From Bradyrhizobium sp. CSA112 (GTDB taxonomy: Bacteria > Pseudomonadota > Alphaproteobacteria > Rhizobiales > Xanthobacteraceae), in the NCBI RefSeq assembly GCF_029051645.1, contig NZ_JAACFS010000010.1, positions 124,001-188,000 on the forward strand: a DNA stretch of 64,000 nt. Direction: 5' to 3'. A program made the position numbers and the translations under genes. A model generated the notes under the pieces. That model made no database searches and was not told where the DNA came from. It saw only the letters and a program-made list of their open reading frames with translations. Shown here piece by piece: positions 9,994 through 19,013 of this stretch; positions within the stretch are counted from its first letter, which is position 1, and each line of letters opens with the position of its first letter.

Positions 9994-12015
9994 TCAGGCC
10001 CTCAATCTGTTGCCGACCGGATCGAAGTCATCGAGCGTGTCCTGGAGGCCCTTAACCAGATTTCCAAGTTGAGTTGCTGCCTTTGCAAGGTTCTCATCGG
10101 TTCCAGTCACAAATTCCTGTACCTCACGCGTGAAGCCCTGCAGCCCATTCTGCAAAGCGACTAGCGTCTTCGATAGCTCTTGATCGACGCCCTCGAACCG
10201 CTGAGACGCAGCCGCCAAACTTTCGATCAGACGCCCAGCGGCGGTGTGGGTGACATCCAGCCGTTGAGCTACGCCGGCAATTTGATCTACCGAACGGCCG
10301 ATAATTTGAGCGACCTGGTTCAATGGCTCAGCAGCATTCCTCGCGGCTTGCCCCGCGAGTTTCATTTCGTTTGCTGTCGCGGCCAACGGGGTTACGGCCT
10401 CTTGCGTAGCGCGCTGTAGATCGGTCATTTTGTCGACCATCGCGTTGGTGGCGGCGCCTATATCAGAGACACGGCCCGCCAGACTTTCTGACGCGCTCAC
10501 GATACGGAGAGCCGATTGTTCGGCCTCTCGCTCCCATGTCTTGCTTGTGTTGGTAGCGGCATCACCAAGTTCGCCCGCGACCCTTGAGGCGGTCGACTCG
10601 AACGTAGCCGCGGCGGCTCCAACTCGCTCCGCCAGAGCGGTCAAGGCTTCCGTGCCAGTAGTTCGACTATTTTCAGCGAGCAACCGCAGTTCTTCCACAA
10701 CGGCTTCGAGCTGCGTAGAGAGGCGCGCGGAGCTCTGTGTTGCCTGCTCTCCGATACGCTCTTCCATGCCGACGGCAGCGGCAGTGAGGCTCTCGGAAAC
10801 GCCTCGAGCAGCCTGCTCAAACATTTTGGCAGCTGCTTCGATTCGTTCCGACATATCACGACCGGCATTGGTCCCCGCCGCACTTGTTTGATCGACGATA
10901 TTCCTTAGTCCATCCGCTAGTCCGCCAATCTGGTCCGTAATCCGCGAAAGCGCGGCTTCGGCACCTTCGCCCATCCGACTAGCCATCGCATCAGCGGATT
11001 GCGCCATTCGCTCGGCGGCATCTCCAAGGCCTGACTGAAGACCTTCGAGCCGTGAGCTTAGACCCCCGAGGCTTTCCGCAACCTCTTGCATCCGATCGCC
11101 GGTTCCGCCTTGGAGCCGTTGAACGAAGGTGTCCAGCATGGCTTTCAGCGCGTCTTCATTTTTTGAGCCGACGCTATCAGCAAGACGTTGCATGGCGCTT
11201 GTCAGGGGCGCGATGTGCTCGCCCAACCGATCATTGAACGCGCTATCAAAAGCTGCGCCAAGGTTGACCGCGAGATCGGTCGAAAAAGTCTCTAATTGGG
11301 TCGACTGGCGCTTGAGAAGTTCGTTCGCCTCTTGCTGCAGGGCGACAGGAGTTAGGAGAGGAACCCTCGTTTCTAAGACCGTCAAAAATCCATCGATCGC
11401 TCGCTCAATTCGCTTCAAACAGCCCTTGCGAAATAGCGCGTACCAAATGGAGAGCAGCAAGCCGATGAGTGACGTGATGAACTTGAAGGATGCTGTATCG
11501 AGTAAGACCTTCAAGGCATTATTTCTGCCTGCCTGATCTCCTCCTCCAATGATCCCCCCCGCTGTTCCAAGCGCGGCAGCCAAGCCGAGAAAGGTGAACA
11601 GCAGGCCGGCTCCAACCAAAAGATTCGGAAGGGCAGCATGATATCTTGCATCTACTCCAATAGCCGGAACCCGCAGAAGACCCGTGTCGAACCACGCTGC
11701 TGCCCGTGTAGTAGCGCGTATTGGCCGATTGCCTTCCTGAGGCAAGACTAGAGACTCGGTATACTCGCGCCAGCGCGAGCCCAGAACCGGGTCGGCGCCA
11801 ATTTTGGGCGAGATGGCCTCGTAATTCTCGGCAAACTCCGTAGGATTACGGGCTTTTTCAATCACGCTTTTGGCGACGCCAAGCGCGCCAATTAATCGGT
11901 TCGTACCCCGCGAAAGTGACACCCCCGATGCGAAAGCCCATAGCACCAGCACTATGCCTACGCCGAAAACCGTCTCTCTATGAGAGACGAATTCGGCGAC
12001 AACCTGCATTTCCAT
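9994..12015 (-). CDS. zorA: ZorA, MotA-like motor subunit with long tail
   Basis: A 673-residue protein with a MotA/ExbB-like membrane part: helices near 15-35, 128-152 (NLLVGAGLLFTFLGLAAAL) and 172-196, followed by a cytosolic tail of about 470 residues built of Ala/Glu/Ser-rich helical repeats resembling chemoreceptor or apolipoprotein coiled coils. That long intracellular tail is the hallmark of ZorA; in characterised Zorya it transmits the infection signal from the ZorAB motor to cytosolic effectors. It is the first gene of zorABCD and is divergently arranged from an unknown gene 90 bp away. No frameshift or missing segment seen. Confidence 0.93.
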   Translation of the reverse strand: MEMQVVAEFVSHRETVFGVGIVLVLWAFASGVSLSRGTNRLIGALGVAKSVIEKARNPTEFAENYEAISPKIGADPVLGSRWREYTESLVLPQEGNRPIRATTRAAAWFDTGLLRVPAIGVDARYHAALPNLLVGAGLLFTFLGLAAALGTAGGIIGGGDQAGRNNALKVLLDTASFKFITSLIGLLLSIWYALFRKGCLKRIERAIDGFLTVLETRVPLLTPVALQQEANELLKRQSTQLETFSTDLAVNLGAAFDSAFNDRLGEHIAPLTSAMQRLADSVGSKNEDALKAMLDTFVQRLQGGTGDRMQEVAESLGGLSSRLEGLQSGLGDAAERMAQSADAMASRMGEGAEAALSRITDQIGGLADGLRNIVDQTSAAGTNAGRDMSERIEAAAKMFEQAARGVSESLTAAAVGMEERIGEQATQSSARLSTQLEAVVEELRLLAENSRTTGTEALTALAERVGAAAATFESTASRVAGELGDAATNTSKTWEREAEQSALRIVSASESLAGRVSDIGAATNAMVDKMTDLQRATQEAVTPLAATANEMKLAGQAARNAAEPLNQVAQIIGRSVDQIAGVAQRLDVTHTAAGRLIESLAAASQRFEGVDQELSKTLVALQNGLQGFTREVQEFVTGTDENLAKAATQLGNLVKGLQDTLDDFDPVGNRLRA

Positions 12016-12085
12016 TGATATTCAGGCCCCAATAACTAACCCTAGGGCAACCGGTTTACGTCGGCTGACCTTTTCAAAATACGTG

Positions 12086-12097
12086 TGTTATCTAACA
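12086..12097. promoter_or_regulatory. 12-bp palindrome in the zorA/unknown-gene divergent region
   Basis: The sequence TGTTATCTAACA is a perfect palindrome lying between the zorA start and the ATG at 12106 of the divergent gene. Flanking GTG (12083-12085) and CAC (12099-12101) extend the symmetry with one base of slip. It could be an operator serving both promoters. No regulator gene is adjacent, so this is a sequence-only proposal. Confidence 0.35.
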
Positions 12098-12105
12098 GCA
12101 CAATC

Positions 12106-13179
12106 ATGATGATAGCAATTTTTAATGGCAGCCAAGTTTTCGAGACTCGCGAGTGCGCGCTTGTCCGTCTTCCCGATGGAAGGGAAGGAGCAATCTGGCG
12201 CGGGCTAGCATATCCTTTGGAACTTCCGGATGGACGTATTGATATAGGTAGCGAAGCTTTTCCTCCGGGCGATTGCGTGCACCGGGAAGCAAGCATTGGA
12301 GCGACTCAGCCAAATTTCGCGGTAATCGAAGGGATCGAAGAAGCGTACGTATTGCTCTCAGGGCCCGGCATAGCTTGTGAAACTGCCGCGGGGACGCTTA
12401 AGGACTCCGGGTACGATGTTATCAGAACGGGAAGGTATCTCGGCGATCCGGTTGACGGCCTGGAGGCTGACTGGTTCATCCGCGTCACCAAGCCCAAAGG
12501 ACAAGAATCACTGTCGGCGCTCCTTACAGAGGTGGCCGGCGGTCAACCTATTAACGTTCCGAGCCACGGGACTTTAGACGAATATCGCGTTCGGCTGATC
12601 ACCGGTGAACTTGCTTCCGCTAAGGCGCGCGAGGCTGCGTTGCGGGCCGAGGTCACTCGCCTAAGACTGGAGCAAAGCAATGTTGGCCAAACACAAACAG
12701 AGATCGATGAGCTAAGGGCGGCAATCGAACTCGAACGAAGTTTGCGCCAGGAGGCCGACTTAGCCGCGCTTGCGGCTGCACAACTCGCAAATGAAACCCG
12801 TGTGGATCGGCCAATTGCTCCGCCAGGAAAACTAAAAAGCGAAATTGAGGTGGTGTTCGAAACTCTGCTTCCTGGGGTGCGATTGATACGCGACAGCCTC
12901 ATCGTGATTGCTGCTGAATTCTCCAACCGAAGGGCACTTTATCGCGGTCTTTCTGAGTTACGCATCGCAAATGGCCGCCTCCCCCCGACTTGGAAGAAGC
13001 TCAAAGGCCTAGATGACTGGTGGGAGCGACATATGAGCGACGGCCAAGACGACGCTGGTAGAGTATACGCGCGCCTTGAACCTTCAGACCGTGTTTGGGA
13101 CGTGCTGATTTCTCACAAGAGTGAGCAATCGCGCGACATTGCGTGGCTCGGTCGCCGGTGGACGACACACCTAGCCTAA
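12106..13179 (+). CDS. Unknown protein divergent from Zorya operon
   Basis: A 357-residue protein I do not recognise. The first 90 residues look beta-rich (VRLPDGREGAIWRGLAYPLE), residues about 90-150 look alpha/beta, 175-240 form a charged helical or coiled-coil stretch (ARLRAEVTRLRLEQS style), and the last 100 residues form a compact domain with conserved-looking polar and aromatic residues (LPPTWKKLKGLDDWWERHM, GRVYARLEP, WDVLISHKSEQSRDIAWLGR). A GTG at 12085 would extend it by 7 residues but lies across the palindrome; I prefer ATG 12106. No signal peptide or membrane helix. It is divergent from zorA and converges on mcrC with 5 bp between stops, so it sits wholly inside the defence island. 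It may be an accessory, regulator or toxin-like factor; function unknown. Confidence 0.7.
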   Translation: MMIAIFNGSQVFETRECALVRLPDGREGAIWRGLAYPLELPDGRIDIGSEAFPPGDCVHREASIGATQPNFAVIEGIEEAYVLLSGPGIACETAAGTLKDSGYDVIRTGRYLGDPVDGLEADWFIRVTKPKGQESLSALLTEVAGGQPINVPSHGTLDEYRVRLITGELASAKAREAALRAEVTRLRLEQSNVGQTQTEIDELRAAIELERSLRQEADLAALAAAQLANETRVDRPIAPPGKLKSEIEVVFETLLPGVRLIRDSLIVIAAEFSNRRALYRGLSELRIANGRLPPTWKKLKGLDDWWERHMSDGQDDAGRVYARLEPSDRVWDVLISHKSEQSRDIAWLGRRWTTHLA

Positions 13180-13184
13180 ACCAA

Positions 13185-14288
13185 TTAATTCAAAGCCGGA
13201 ACAGCGCGAAGAAGCGCCAGTATTTCAGACGATTGGCGTGCAAGATTGACCGTCAAAAACCGAATGCGATGTCCCTGGATTGTGATGTACTCGTCGACAT
13301 CAACGTCGATGGCAGGGTGCAAGAGGATGCCTTCCGCGTTATCGCAAAGAGGATCGCCGATATTCTCCTGCGAACGCAGGTAGGCGTACATTTGATAGAG
13401 GTAGCCGCTCTTCAAGACGGTGTCCCGATAGGCTGTGCTTGAGAAGATAGACGTAAATTTGGTGTCGATCACAATGCGTCGCCCTGCCGACGGATTCTCA
13501 AGAATTATGTCGGTCTGCATATTTGGCAGGACCATATCGATCCCGGACGACGCGTCTTTGTATTGCCATTGGAATCTGCGTCCTTGCTGCACGCGCCACC
13601 CTGACGCTGCACCTAGCTCCACTGCGTAAAAATTCCCGATGGCCTTCTCGAACAGCTTCCAAATTATCATTTCATCACGATCTAGTTGTACTAGTGCATG
13701 ATCTCCTTCATTTTCTAAAGGCAAGACGAGATCGAATACGATCCGGGCCAACGTAATCATAAGAAGGTCTTCGGCGTCGTTGCGTCCAAGCCGGTCGGCA
13801 GACATTGCCGCTCGTGATGGGCGGACGCCGGGCACACCAAGCCTGCCGAGATCGCCAGCGAGGCGACGACAGCGATGCGAGAGATCTGCGTCGCTGACGC
13901 GCCCAGCGACCGCGTCGAGCGCTGCACGGACGAAGCGGTTTCGCGGCGTGTCAATGGTGTGGTCGTCGAAGCGTACCGCCACTCGACCAACCGACAGCAG
14001 GTCGCGCGCATAGGTCTTCCGGATATCGATACGGCCTCGTATCCGGGAAAGGATGGCTTCCTTGCGCATATATCCGCGACTGAGGTTGCGCCGCAGTCGG
14101 CGTTCGACCGCAAATGCGAGTAGGCGCCCAATCAGACTCGGCAGATTCGGGGACTCTTCCACCATTCCGGTGAATTGCCCAACATAGCGGCCGAGGTCAG
14201 ATGCATACAAAAGAAGAAGCCAAAGATTTCGAACGGGAATGCGTCCCGCAAGACGGACGGGTTCTTCCGCAATTGCAACGATGCTCAA
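13185..14288 (-). CDS. mcrC: McrC, nuclease subunit of McrBC restriction system
   Basis: The 367-residue protein begins with the McrC-typical IPVRNLWLLLLYASDL block and ends in a PD-(D/E)xK nuclease fold, visible as TDIILE followed by VIDTKF (about residues 250-275). McrC stimulates the GTPase activity of McrB rings and cuts DNA carrying modified cytosines. Its start overlaps the mcrB stop by 4 bp. The catalytic Asp-x-Lys is intact. The length is near that of E. coli McrC. Confidence 0.9.
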   Translation of the reverse strand: MSIVAIAEEPVRLAGRIPVRNLWLLLLYASDLGRYVGQFTGMVEESPNLPSLIGRLLAFAVERRLRRNLSRGYMRKEAILSRIRGRIDIRKTYARDLLSVGRVAVRFDDHTIDTPRNRFVRAALDAVAGRVSDADLSHRCRRLAGDLGRLGVPGVRPSRAAMSADRLGRNDAEDLLMITLARIVFDLVLPLENEGDHALVQLDRDEMIIWKLFEKAIGNFYAVELGAASGWRVQQGRRFQWQYKDASSGIDMVLPNMQTDIILENPSAGRRIVIDTKFTSIFSSTAYRDTVLKSGYLYQMYAYLRSQENIGDPLCDNAEGILLHPAIDVDVDEYITIQGHRIRFLTVNLARQSSEILALLRAVPALN

Positions 14289-16507
14289 AACAATCCCACC
14301 AACAGCCGCTTCTTGGCTTCGGCGGCCTTGTCCGGGGCGTCGAACCAGTATTCTTCGAGAAGCGGTGCTATTTCGGTTTGGACAATTTGGCTGAACCAGG
14401 CCTTCCCGTCCGAAATGACAACTCCCTCCTGGGGAGTTACATAGCTATGCCCGATGCGAAACTGAGGGCCAAGAGAACGATCGTCCGCTATCTCTTTGTT
14501 AAGATCGCCCATTTTTTGCTCGATCAAATCAATCGTCGATTGCTCTAGGTTCGCTTTTTCGGCGCACCATGTCCGCCAAAGCGGCCCAAGCTCGGGCCGC
14601 AGGGTGATGAAAGCAAACCTGCGCCGCAAAGCTAGGTCAACGAGAGCGAGGGACCGGTCGGCAACGTTCATTGTGCCGATAACGTGCAAATTGGCGGGGA
14701 TGTAAACGCGCTCGCCATCACGACTATAGGCCAGCTCTAGGGCCTCGTCCTGCTTCCGCTTTGTATCCTCCAAAAGCGTGAGCATTTCCCCGAACACTTG
14801 CGCCGGGTTGCCGCGATTGATCTCCTCGATGATCAGTATGAACGGCTCTGGAACGGCCGATGCTGCCTGAACAAGCTTTAGAAAGAGGCCGTCGGCCAAT
14901 TCGAGTTTCCCACCATCAGTCGGACGCCAGCCACGCACGAAATCCTCGTAGGACAAAGATGGATGAAACTGCACGATGCGAACGCGCGTACGCGTGACCG
15001 CTCTGTCCCTTGTCCCAATCAGCGCGTATGCGAGCCGCTTGGCTAGCCAGGTCTTCCCCGTTCCGGGTGGCCCCTGAAGAATGATGTTCTTCTTTTCCCT
15101 GAGCCGCTTCAGGGTCGCTTCGAGGGCTTCGCGCGGCTGGAAGCATCCTTCTTCGACAATATTGCTAACTTCATAAGCTTGGATTTCTGCGGGCTCGTCA
15201 GTCGCGTCAGGCTCCGCATCCTCCGGGTCCAGCAAAATGGCCGGAGGGCCTTCCCCACTCACGGAGAACTTCCGCGCAAAATAGGGAAGTTGTGTCCAGA
15301 AAAGATAATCCTGCGGAATACCGCCAAAAGCGAACAGTATGAGCCGACGGCTTAAATCGTCGCCAGGATCTGCCTGATGAAGCGTCGTACGATACGTGTA
15401 GAGAAACCAGTCGCGCGGGGGGTCAAGGGGCGTCCAATCAACCTGCACCGTTTTGCCATCTCCAGGATTTGCGGTGATGGTACCGATTGCTTTAATACGC
15501 ATGCAGGAGACAGACTTGCCGCCTGCATTGAAAGGCAAGTTGTTCTTCTTGACAAATGAGGACTTGATCGCAATCCGATCGCCCTGTCGCATCGTGCGCA
15601 CAAGCTCCGAGAATTTTGTCTCGTAGCCATTCTCCCAAATGCCTTCTCTTAGAAAGCGTTCGAGCTGGTCCCCTTCATCCCAAGCCGCCCCTGCAAACCA
15701 AAACTGGCGCGCGGGGTCATCAAACAGCTCCGTCGCAGTTCCCGTCGCTACCGGCGCGGGCTCGTCCTCTTCGCTGTCCTCCCATCCGACGGCCCTGACC
15801 TCCTTAAATATCGTAAGTGCCCCGGCATGATCGAGGTCAGTCTCCCGCCCCTCCTGTGTCAGCTTCCATATGCCACGACGCTTGTCATCGATGAGGCCCG
15901 CTTTCACAAGATAAAAGCGCGCCCAGCCAACCTTGTTCTCGAAGCTGGGATTACCACCCTTGGTGACTGTACCAACCACCTCTTTTGCAGCGGGTTCATG
16001 CTCCGCTATCCAGTCTACTACTTCCTTGGGCTTCCCCTCTCCGCCCATGGCGCGCAACGCACGTAGAACAGGCCCAAGAAAATGAAGGAAGCGTGGCCCC
16101 TTAAGATCTGTCTCGCCGTTACTTGGTAAGGGGTGCAGCCTTTCCGGCGACGTCGGGGCCCACGCAAAAACCTTTGCTTGCTGATCTTGCACAAACTGTT
16201 CGGGATCACCGACTGCGAGCCCTACGTCTTTTGCGGCCGCGATCAAACCATCCCGAGCCGTGCCTTCCAACTTGCCTGTAGCAACGTCGTCTCTGTTGAC
16301 TACAATTGCACTGGGCATCGGCCAGCCGCGCTGATGAGCTAACAACACGAGCTGGCCGAGATGCTGCGGCATTCGACGAAAGGCCGCGTTCCAAGAGACC
16401 CCGCTTGCTTCTGCGAGATCGAGATAACTTACGAAGCGCCGCTCAAGCGCGGCCTTGCGGATAGTCTCGTATGACTTCTCTAGGTCGAGCCGCGGTTCCT
16501 CTGCCAT
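14285..16507 (-). CDS. mcrB: McrB, AAA+ GTPase of McrBC with N-terminal reader domains
   Basis: The 740-residue protein ends in an McrB AAA+ module: ILQGPPGTGKTWLAKRL (Walker A Lys485), FILIIEEINRGNPAQVFGE (Walker B, about 557-564), and GTMNVADRS (611-619), the McrB GTP-specificity signature. The N-terminal 450 residues are not the E. coli DNA-binding domain: a winged-helix-like part (about 130-225, LHFLGPVLRALRAMGGEG) is followed by a putative EVE/PUA-like reader (about 268-410, FWFAGAAWDEGDQLERFL to WTPLDPPRDW). Such readers flip and recognise modified bases, so target specificity may differ. ATG 16507 with GAGAG upstream is preferred over a TTG at 16567. It sits 105 bp after hsdM and may share its transcript. 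Confidence 0.9.
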   Translation of the reverse strand: MAEEPRLDLEKSYETIRKAALERRFVSYLDLAEASGVSWNAAFRRMPQHLGQLVLLAHQRGWPMPSAIVVNRDDVATGKLEGTARDGLIAAAKDVGLAVGDPEQFVQDQQAKVFAWAPTSPERLHPLPSNGETDLKGPRFLHFLGPVLRALRAMGGEGKPKEVVDWIAEHEPAAKEVVGTVTKGGNPSFENKVGWARFYLVKAGLIDDKRRGIWKLTQEGRETDLDHAGALTIFKEVRAVGWEDSEEDEPAPVATGTATELFDDPARQFWFAGAAWDEGDQLERFLREGIWENGYETKFSELVRTMRQGDRIAIKSSFVKKNNLPFNAGGKSVSCMRIKAIGTITANPGDGKTVQVDWTPLDPPRDWFLYTYRTTLHQADPGDDLSRRLILFAFGGIPQDYLFWTQLPYFARKFSVSGEGPPAILLDPEDAEPDATDEPAEIQAYEVSNIVEEGCFQPREALEATLKRLREKKNIILQGPPGTGKTWLAKRLAYALIGTRDRAVTRTRVRIVQFHPSLSYEDFVRGWRPTDGGKLELADGLFLKLVQAASAVPEPFILIIEEINRGNPAQVFGEMLTLLEDTKRKQDEALELAYSRDGERVYIPANLHVIGTMNVADRSLALVDLALRRRFAFITLRPELGPLWRTWCAEKANLEQSTIDLIEQKMGDLNKEIADDRSLGPQFRIGHSYVTPQEGVVISDGKAWFSQIVQTEIAPLLEEYWFDAPDKAAEAKKRLLVGLF

Positions 16508-16612
16508 GCCGTTCTCTCGGTCGCTTTTCAGGAAATTATTTGGGTACGCTGTGAGAACTGATGCCAACTTAGCGCGTCAATGCGCTACACCAACGCGGAA
16601 AGTTTGAGTCGC

Positions 16613-18067
16613 TTATATAGGTCCCTCGCCGAGCGCCTTGGCTACGTTACGGAAGCGGTCGAGAGCCGTCTCCAGACTTTCGACGATTTCGGCCGCCACC
16701 TCGTCGGGTGGTGGCAGCAGATCGGGATCGTCTAGCGCGTGATCCTTCACCCAGAAGATGTCGAGATTGACCTTGTCGCGCGCCAGCAAGGTGTCCAGCG
16801 GGAAGCGCTTGAACTTTTCAGACTCTTCGCGCTTGGAGCGGTGGCCAGACTGGTAGCAGTTGATGAAGTCATGGAGATCAGCCCGTACCATGGGACGCTC
16901 CTTCAATGTGAACCGCTGGTTGGTACGGAGGTCGTAAATCCAGAGATCCTTTGTTGCCGCGGTCTCAGAGGGCGGCTTCTTGTCGAAGAACAACACGTTG
17001 GCCTTGACGCCTTGCTTGTAGAAGATGCCTGTCGGCAGCCGCAACAGCGTGTGAAAATCGAAGTTCTTGAGCAGTCTGCGTCGGATCGTCTCGCCCGCAC
17101 CGCCCTCGAACAGCACGTTGTCGGGCAGCACAACGGCGGCTTCACCATTCGGCGCCAGCACGGTCATGATGTGCTGCAGGAAGTTCAACTGCTTGTTTGA
17201 TGTCGTGACGAAGAAGTCCTGCCGGTCGTAATCCTCGCGCTCGCTGTCGATCTCGCCGTCATCGCGGATGATTCGATAACTCTGCTTCTTACCGAAGGGC
17301 GGATTGGTGAGTATGACATCATAGCTCTTACCGCCCGCACCGAGTAGCGCGTCCTTGGCCTCGACAATTGAATCGACGCCGGTGATGCCGTGCAGGTACA
17401 GGTTCATCGCGGCCAAGCGGACGACCTCCGGTACGATATCAACGCCGGAAAATTTGTTCTTCAAGGCGGAATAGACGCCGCGATCCCTGGCCTTCGGGTG
17501 CTGCTTCATGTGTTGCCAGGCGGCGAGCAAGAAGCCTGCCGTGCCGCAGGCCGGATCATGGATCGTCTGATTCGGTTTGGGATCGACCACCTGCACCATC
17601 GCCTCGATCAGCGAGCGCGGCGTGAAGTATTGGCCCGCGCCCGATTTCACGTCCTCGGCGTTGCGGGCAAGCAGGCCCTCATAGATATCGCCCTTCACAT
17701 CCACCGGCAGACCGAGCCAGACCTCACTTTCGATCAGGCCGACCAGACGTTTGAGTTTGGCCGGGTCCTGAATCTCGTTCTGCGCCTTGAGGAAGATCGC
17801 GCCAATGATACCGCCCTGCTTCGACAGCTTGTCGAGCAACTTTACATAGGTGGCATTCAGCGCCTCGCCGGAAAGGTCCTTGATGTCGCTCCAGCGCGCG
17901 CCGGCAGGAAGCATGGAGGCCTCGCCGATTTGCGTGACACGCTCTTCGTCCATCTTGAGGAAGAGGAGATAGGAAATCTGGCTGATATACGCCTGATAGG
18001 AGACGCCCTGATCGCGCAGCACATGTGCGAAGTTCCAGACCTTGGCGACGAGGGTTTGGGCGTTCAT
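16613..18067 (-). CDS. hsdM: Type I restriction-modification DNA methylase subunit (HsdM)
   Basis: The 484-residue protein has an HsdM N-terminal helical domain (1-130), then the N6-adenine methyltransferase core with DPACGTAGF (171-179, SAM-binding motif I) and NPPF (255-258, catalytic motif IV). It should form the M2S methylase with HsdS that marks self DNA, and part of the restriction complex with HsdR. Its ATG overlaps the stop of the TIR gene by 4 bp (ATGA). All motifs are intact. Having hsdM last in the operon behind a TIR gene is unusual. Confidence 0.93.
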   Translation of the reverse strand: MNAQTLVAKVWNFAHVLRDQGVSYQAYISQISYLLFLKMDEERVTQIGEASMLPAGARWSDIKDLSGEALNATYVKLLDKLSKQGGIIGAIFLKAQNEIQDPAKLKRLVGLIESEVWLGLPVDVKGDIYEGLLARNAEDVKSGAGQYFTPRSLIEAMVQVVDPKPNQTIHDPACGTAGFLLAAWQHMKQHPKARDRGVYSALKNKFSGVDIVPEVVRLAAMNLYLHGITGVDSIVEAKDALLGAGGKSYDVILTNPPFGKKQSYRIIRDDGEIDSEREDYDRQDFFVTTSNKQLNFLQHIMTVLAPNGEAAVVLPDNVLFEGGAGETIRRRLLKNFDFHTLLRLPTGIFYKQGVKANVLFFDKKPPSETAATKDLWIYDLRTNQRFTLKERPMVRADLHDFINCYQSGHRSKREESEKFKRFPLDTLLARDKVNLDIFWVKDHALDDPDLLPPPDEVAAEIVESLETALDRFRNVAKALGEGPI

Positions 18068-19011
18068 CTTACTCGGCTCCTCGCCTGATCCATGAGCATT
18101 TCAAATAGGAACTGTGCTGCGTCGAACGGCTCCATGCGGCTTGGCTGTTGACCTCGAAAGTGCATCGCCATGCCCATGGGTTTGAGATACGGCCCGCCTT
18201 CATCCGCCCCGACCGTCAAGGCCTCGTTCCAGCTGATGGCAGTTGAGATCAAGCCTTGCGAATAGTGGATTGTTCGCGGCTCCATCCCGCCACGGAAAAT
18301 AGTACAGGAGGCCACCTCCTTTTCATCCAGATAGACTTGGCCGGTGAACCGATTCGCGTCGATTTGCCTGAACTCGCCTTTCCACGCTGGGTCACGCATC
18401 TCCAGCATGTCGAGTTCCTTTTGGAAGAATGTTCCGACATCCCGCATGGCATTCCGCGAGAAGCCGTCCATCTGAAGGTCTGTTGTGCGACGGGGGAGGC
18501 GAGGCCTTTCGGCTGCCAGTGTTGGACGGACGTCGGCTTCCAAGGTCGTGTGCGCCTGCGGCTCTTGCGCTGCGGTGGTCGCTTCCAGCGCCCGGCGGAT
18601 TCCACGGACAACATCAACCCATGCCGCGTCGCGATCAGCCCATGACGAGACAGCCTTGGCATCGGTCGGGAGCATCACAAACCTGGCAAAGGGCAATCCG
18701 TGGAAATCACAGGGGCGGCAGACAATCGAGATCGCACGGGCAGCTTTCGCGTCATGACGCGCAAGCGCGCGGGTCATCTCGCGTGCGTAGCAATAGTCGG
18801 AGGCTACGAAATCGGCGCTGATCAACATCAGGATCAAGTCGGCACTTTCAAGATGCTCTGAGATGGCATCGTCAAGGGCGTCGCCCGCCGTGATCCGGCG
18901 GTCGTGCCAGACCGAGAGCAAACCTTGCCGCCGGAGCGGCGCAAGATGGGTCTCAAGCTCCTGTCGGAAGACTTCGTCGCGATGGGAATAGGAAATGAAC
19001 GCTTTCGCCAT
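18064..19011 (-). CDS. TIR-domain protein inside the type I R-M operon
   Basis: The 315-residue protein opens with a TIR domain (1-145): KAFISYSHRDE, VWHDRRITAGD, LESADLILMLISADFVASDY and REM, where Glu78 is the candidate NADase catalytic residue. After a variable linker (146-200), residues about 200-315 form an unassigned domain (TFFQKELDMLEMRDPAWKGE, RFTGQVYLDEKEVASCTIF, QPSRMEPFDAAQFLFEML). TIR proteins in bacteria often act in abortive defence by cleaving NAD+ or making cyclic-ADP-ribose signals. The gene starts 2 bp after the hsdS stop and overlaps hsdM by 4 bp, so it is co-translated with R-M subunits. No membrane helix. Role within R-M is inference. Confidence 0.88.
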   Translation of the reverse strand: MAKAFISYSHRDEVFRQELETHLAPLRRQGLLSVWHDRRITAGDALDDAISEHLESADLILMLISADFVASDYCYAREMTRALARHDAKAARAISIVCRPCDFHGLPFARFVMLPTDAKAVSSWADRDAAWVDVVRGIRRALEATTAAQEPQAHTTLEADVRPTLAAERPRLPRRTTDLQMDGFSRNAMRDVGTFFQKELDMLEMRDPAWKGEFRQIDANRFTGQVYLDEKEVASCTIFRGGMEPRTIHYSQGLISTAISWNEALTVGADEGGPYLKPMGMAMHFRGQQPSRMEPFDAAQFLFEMLMDQARSRVR

Positions 19012-19013
19012 CG

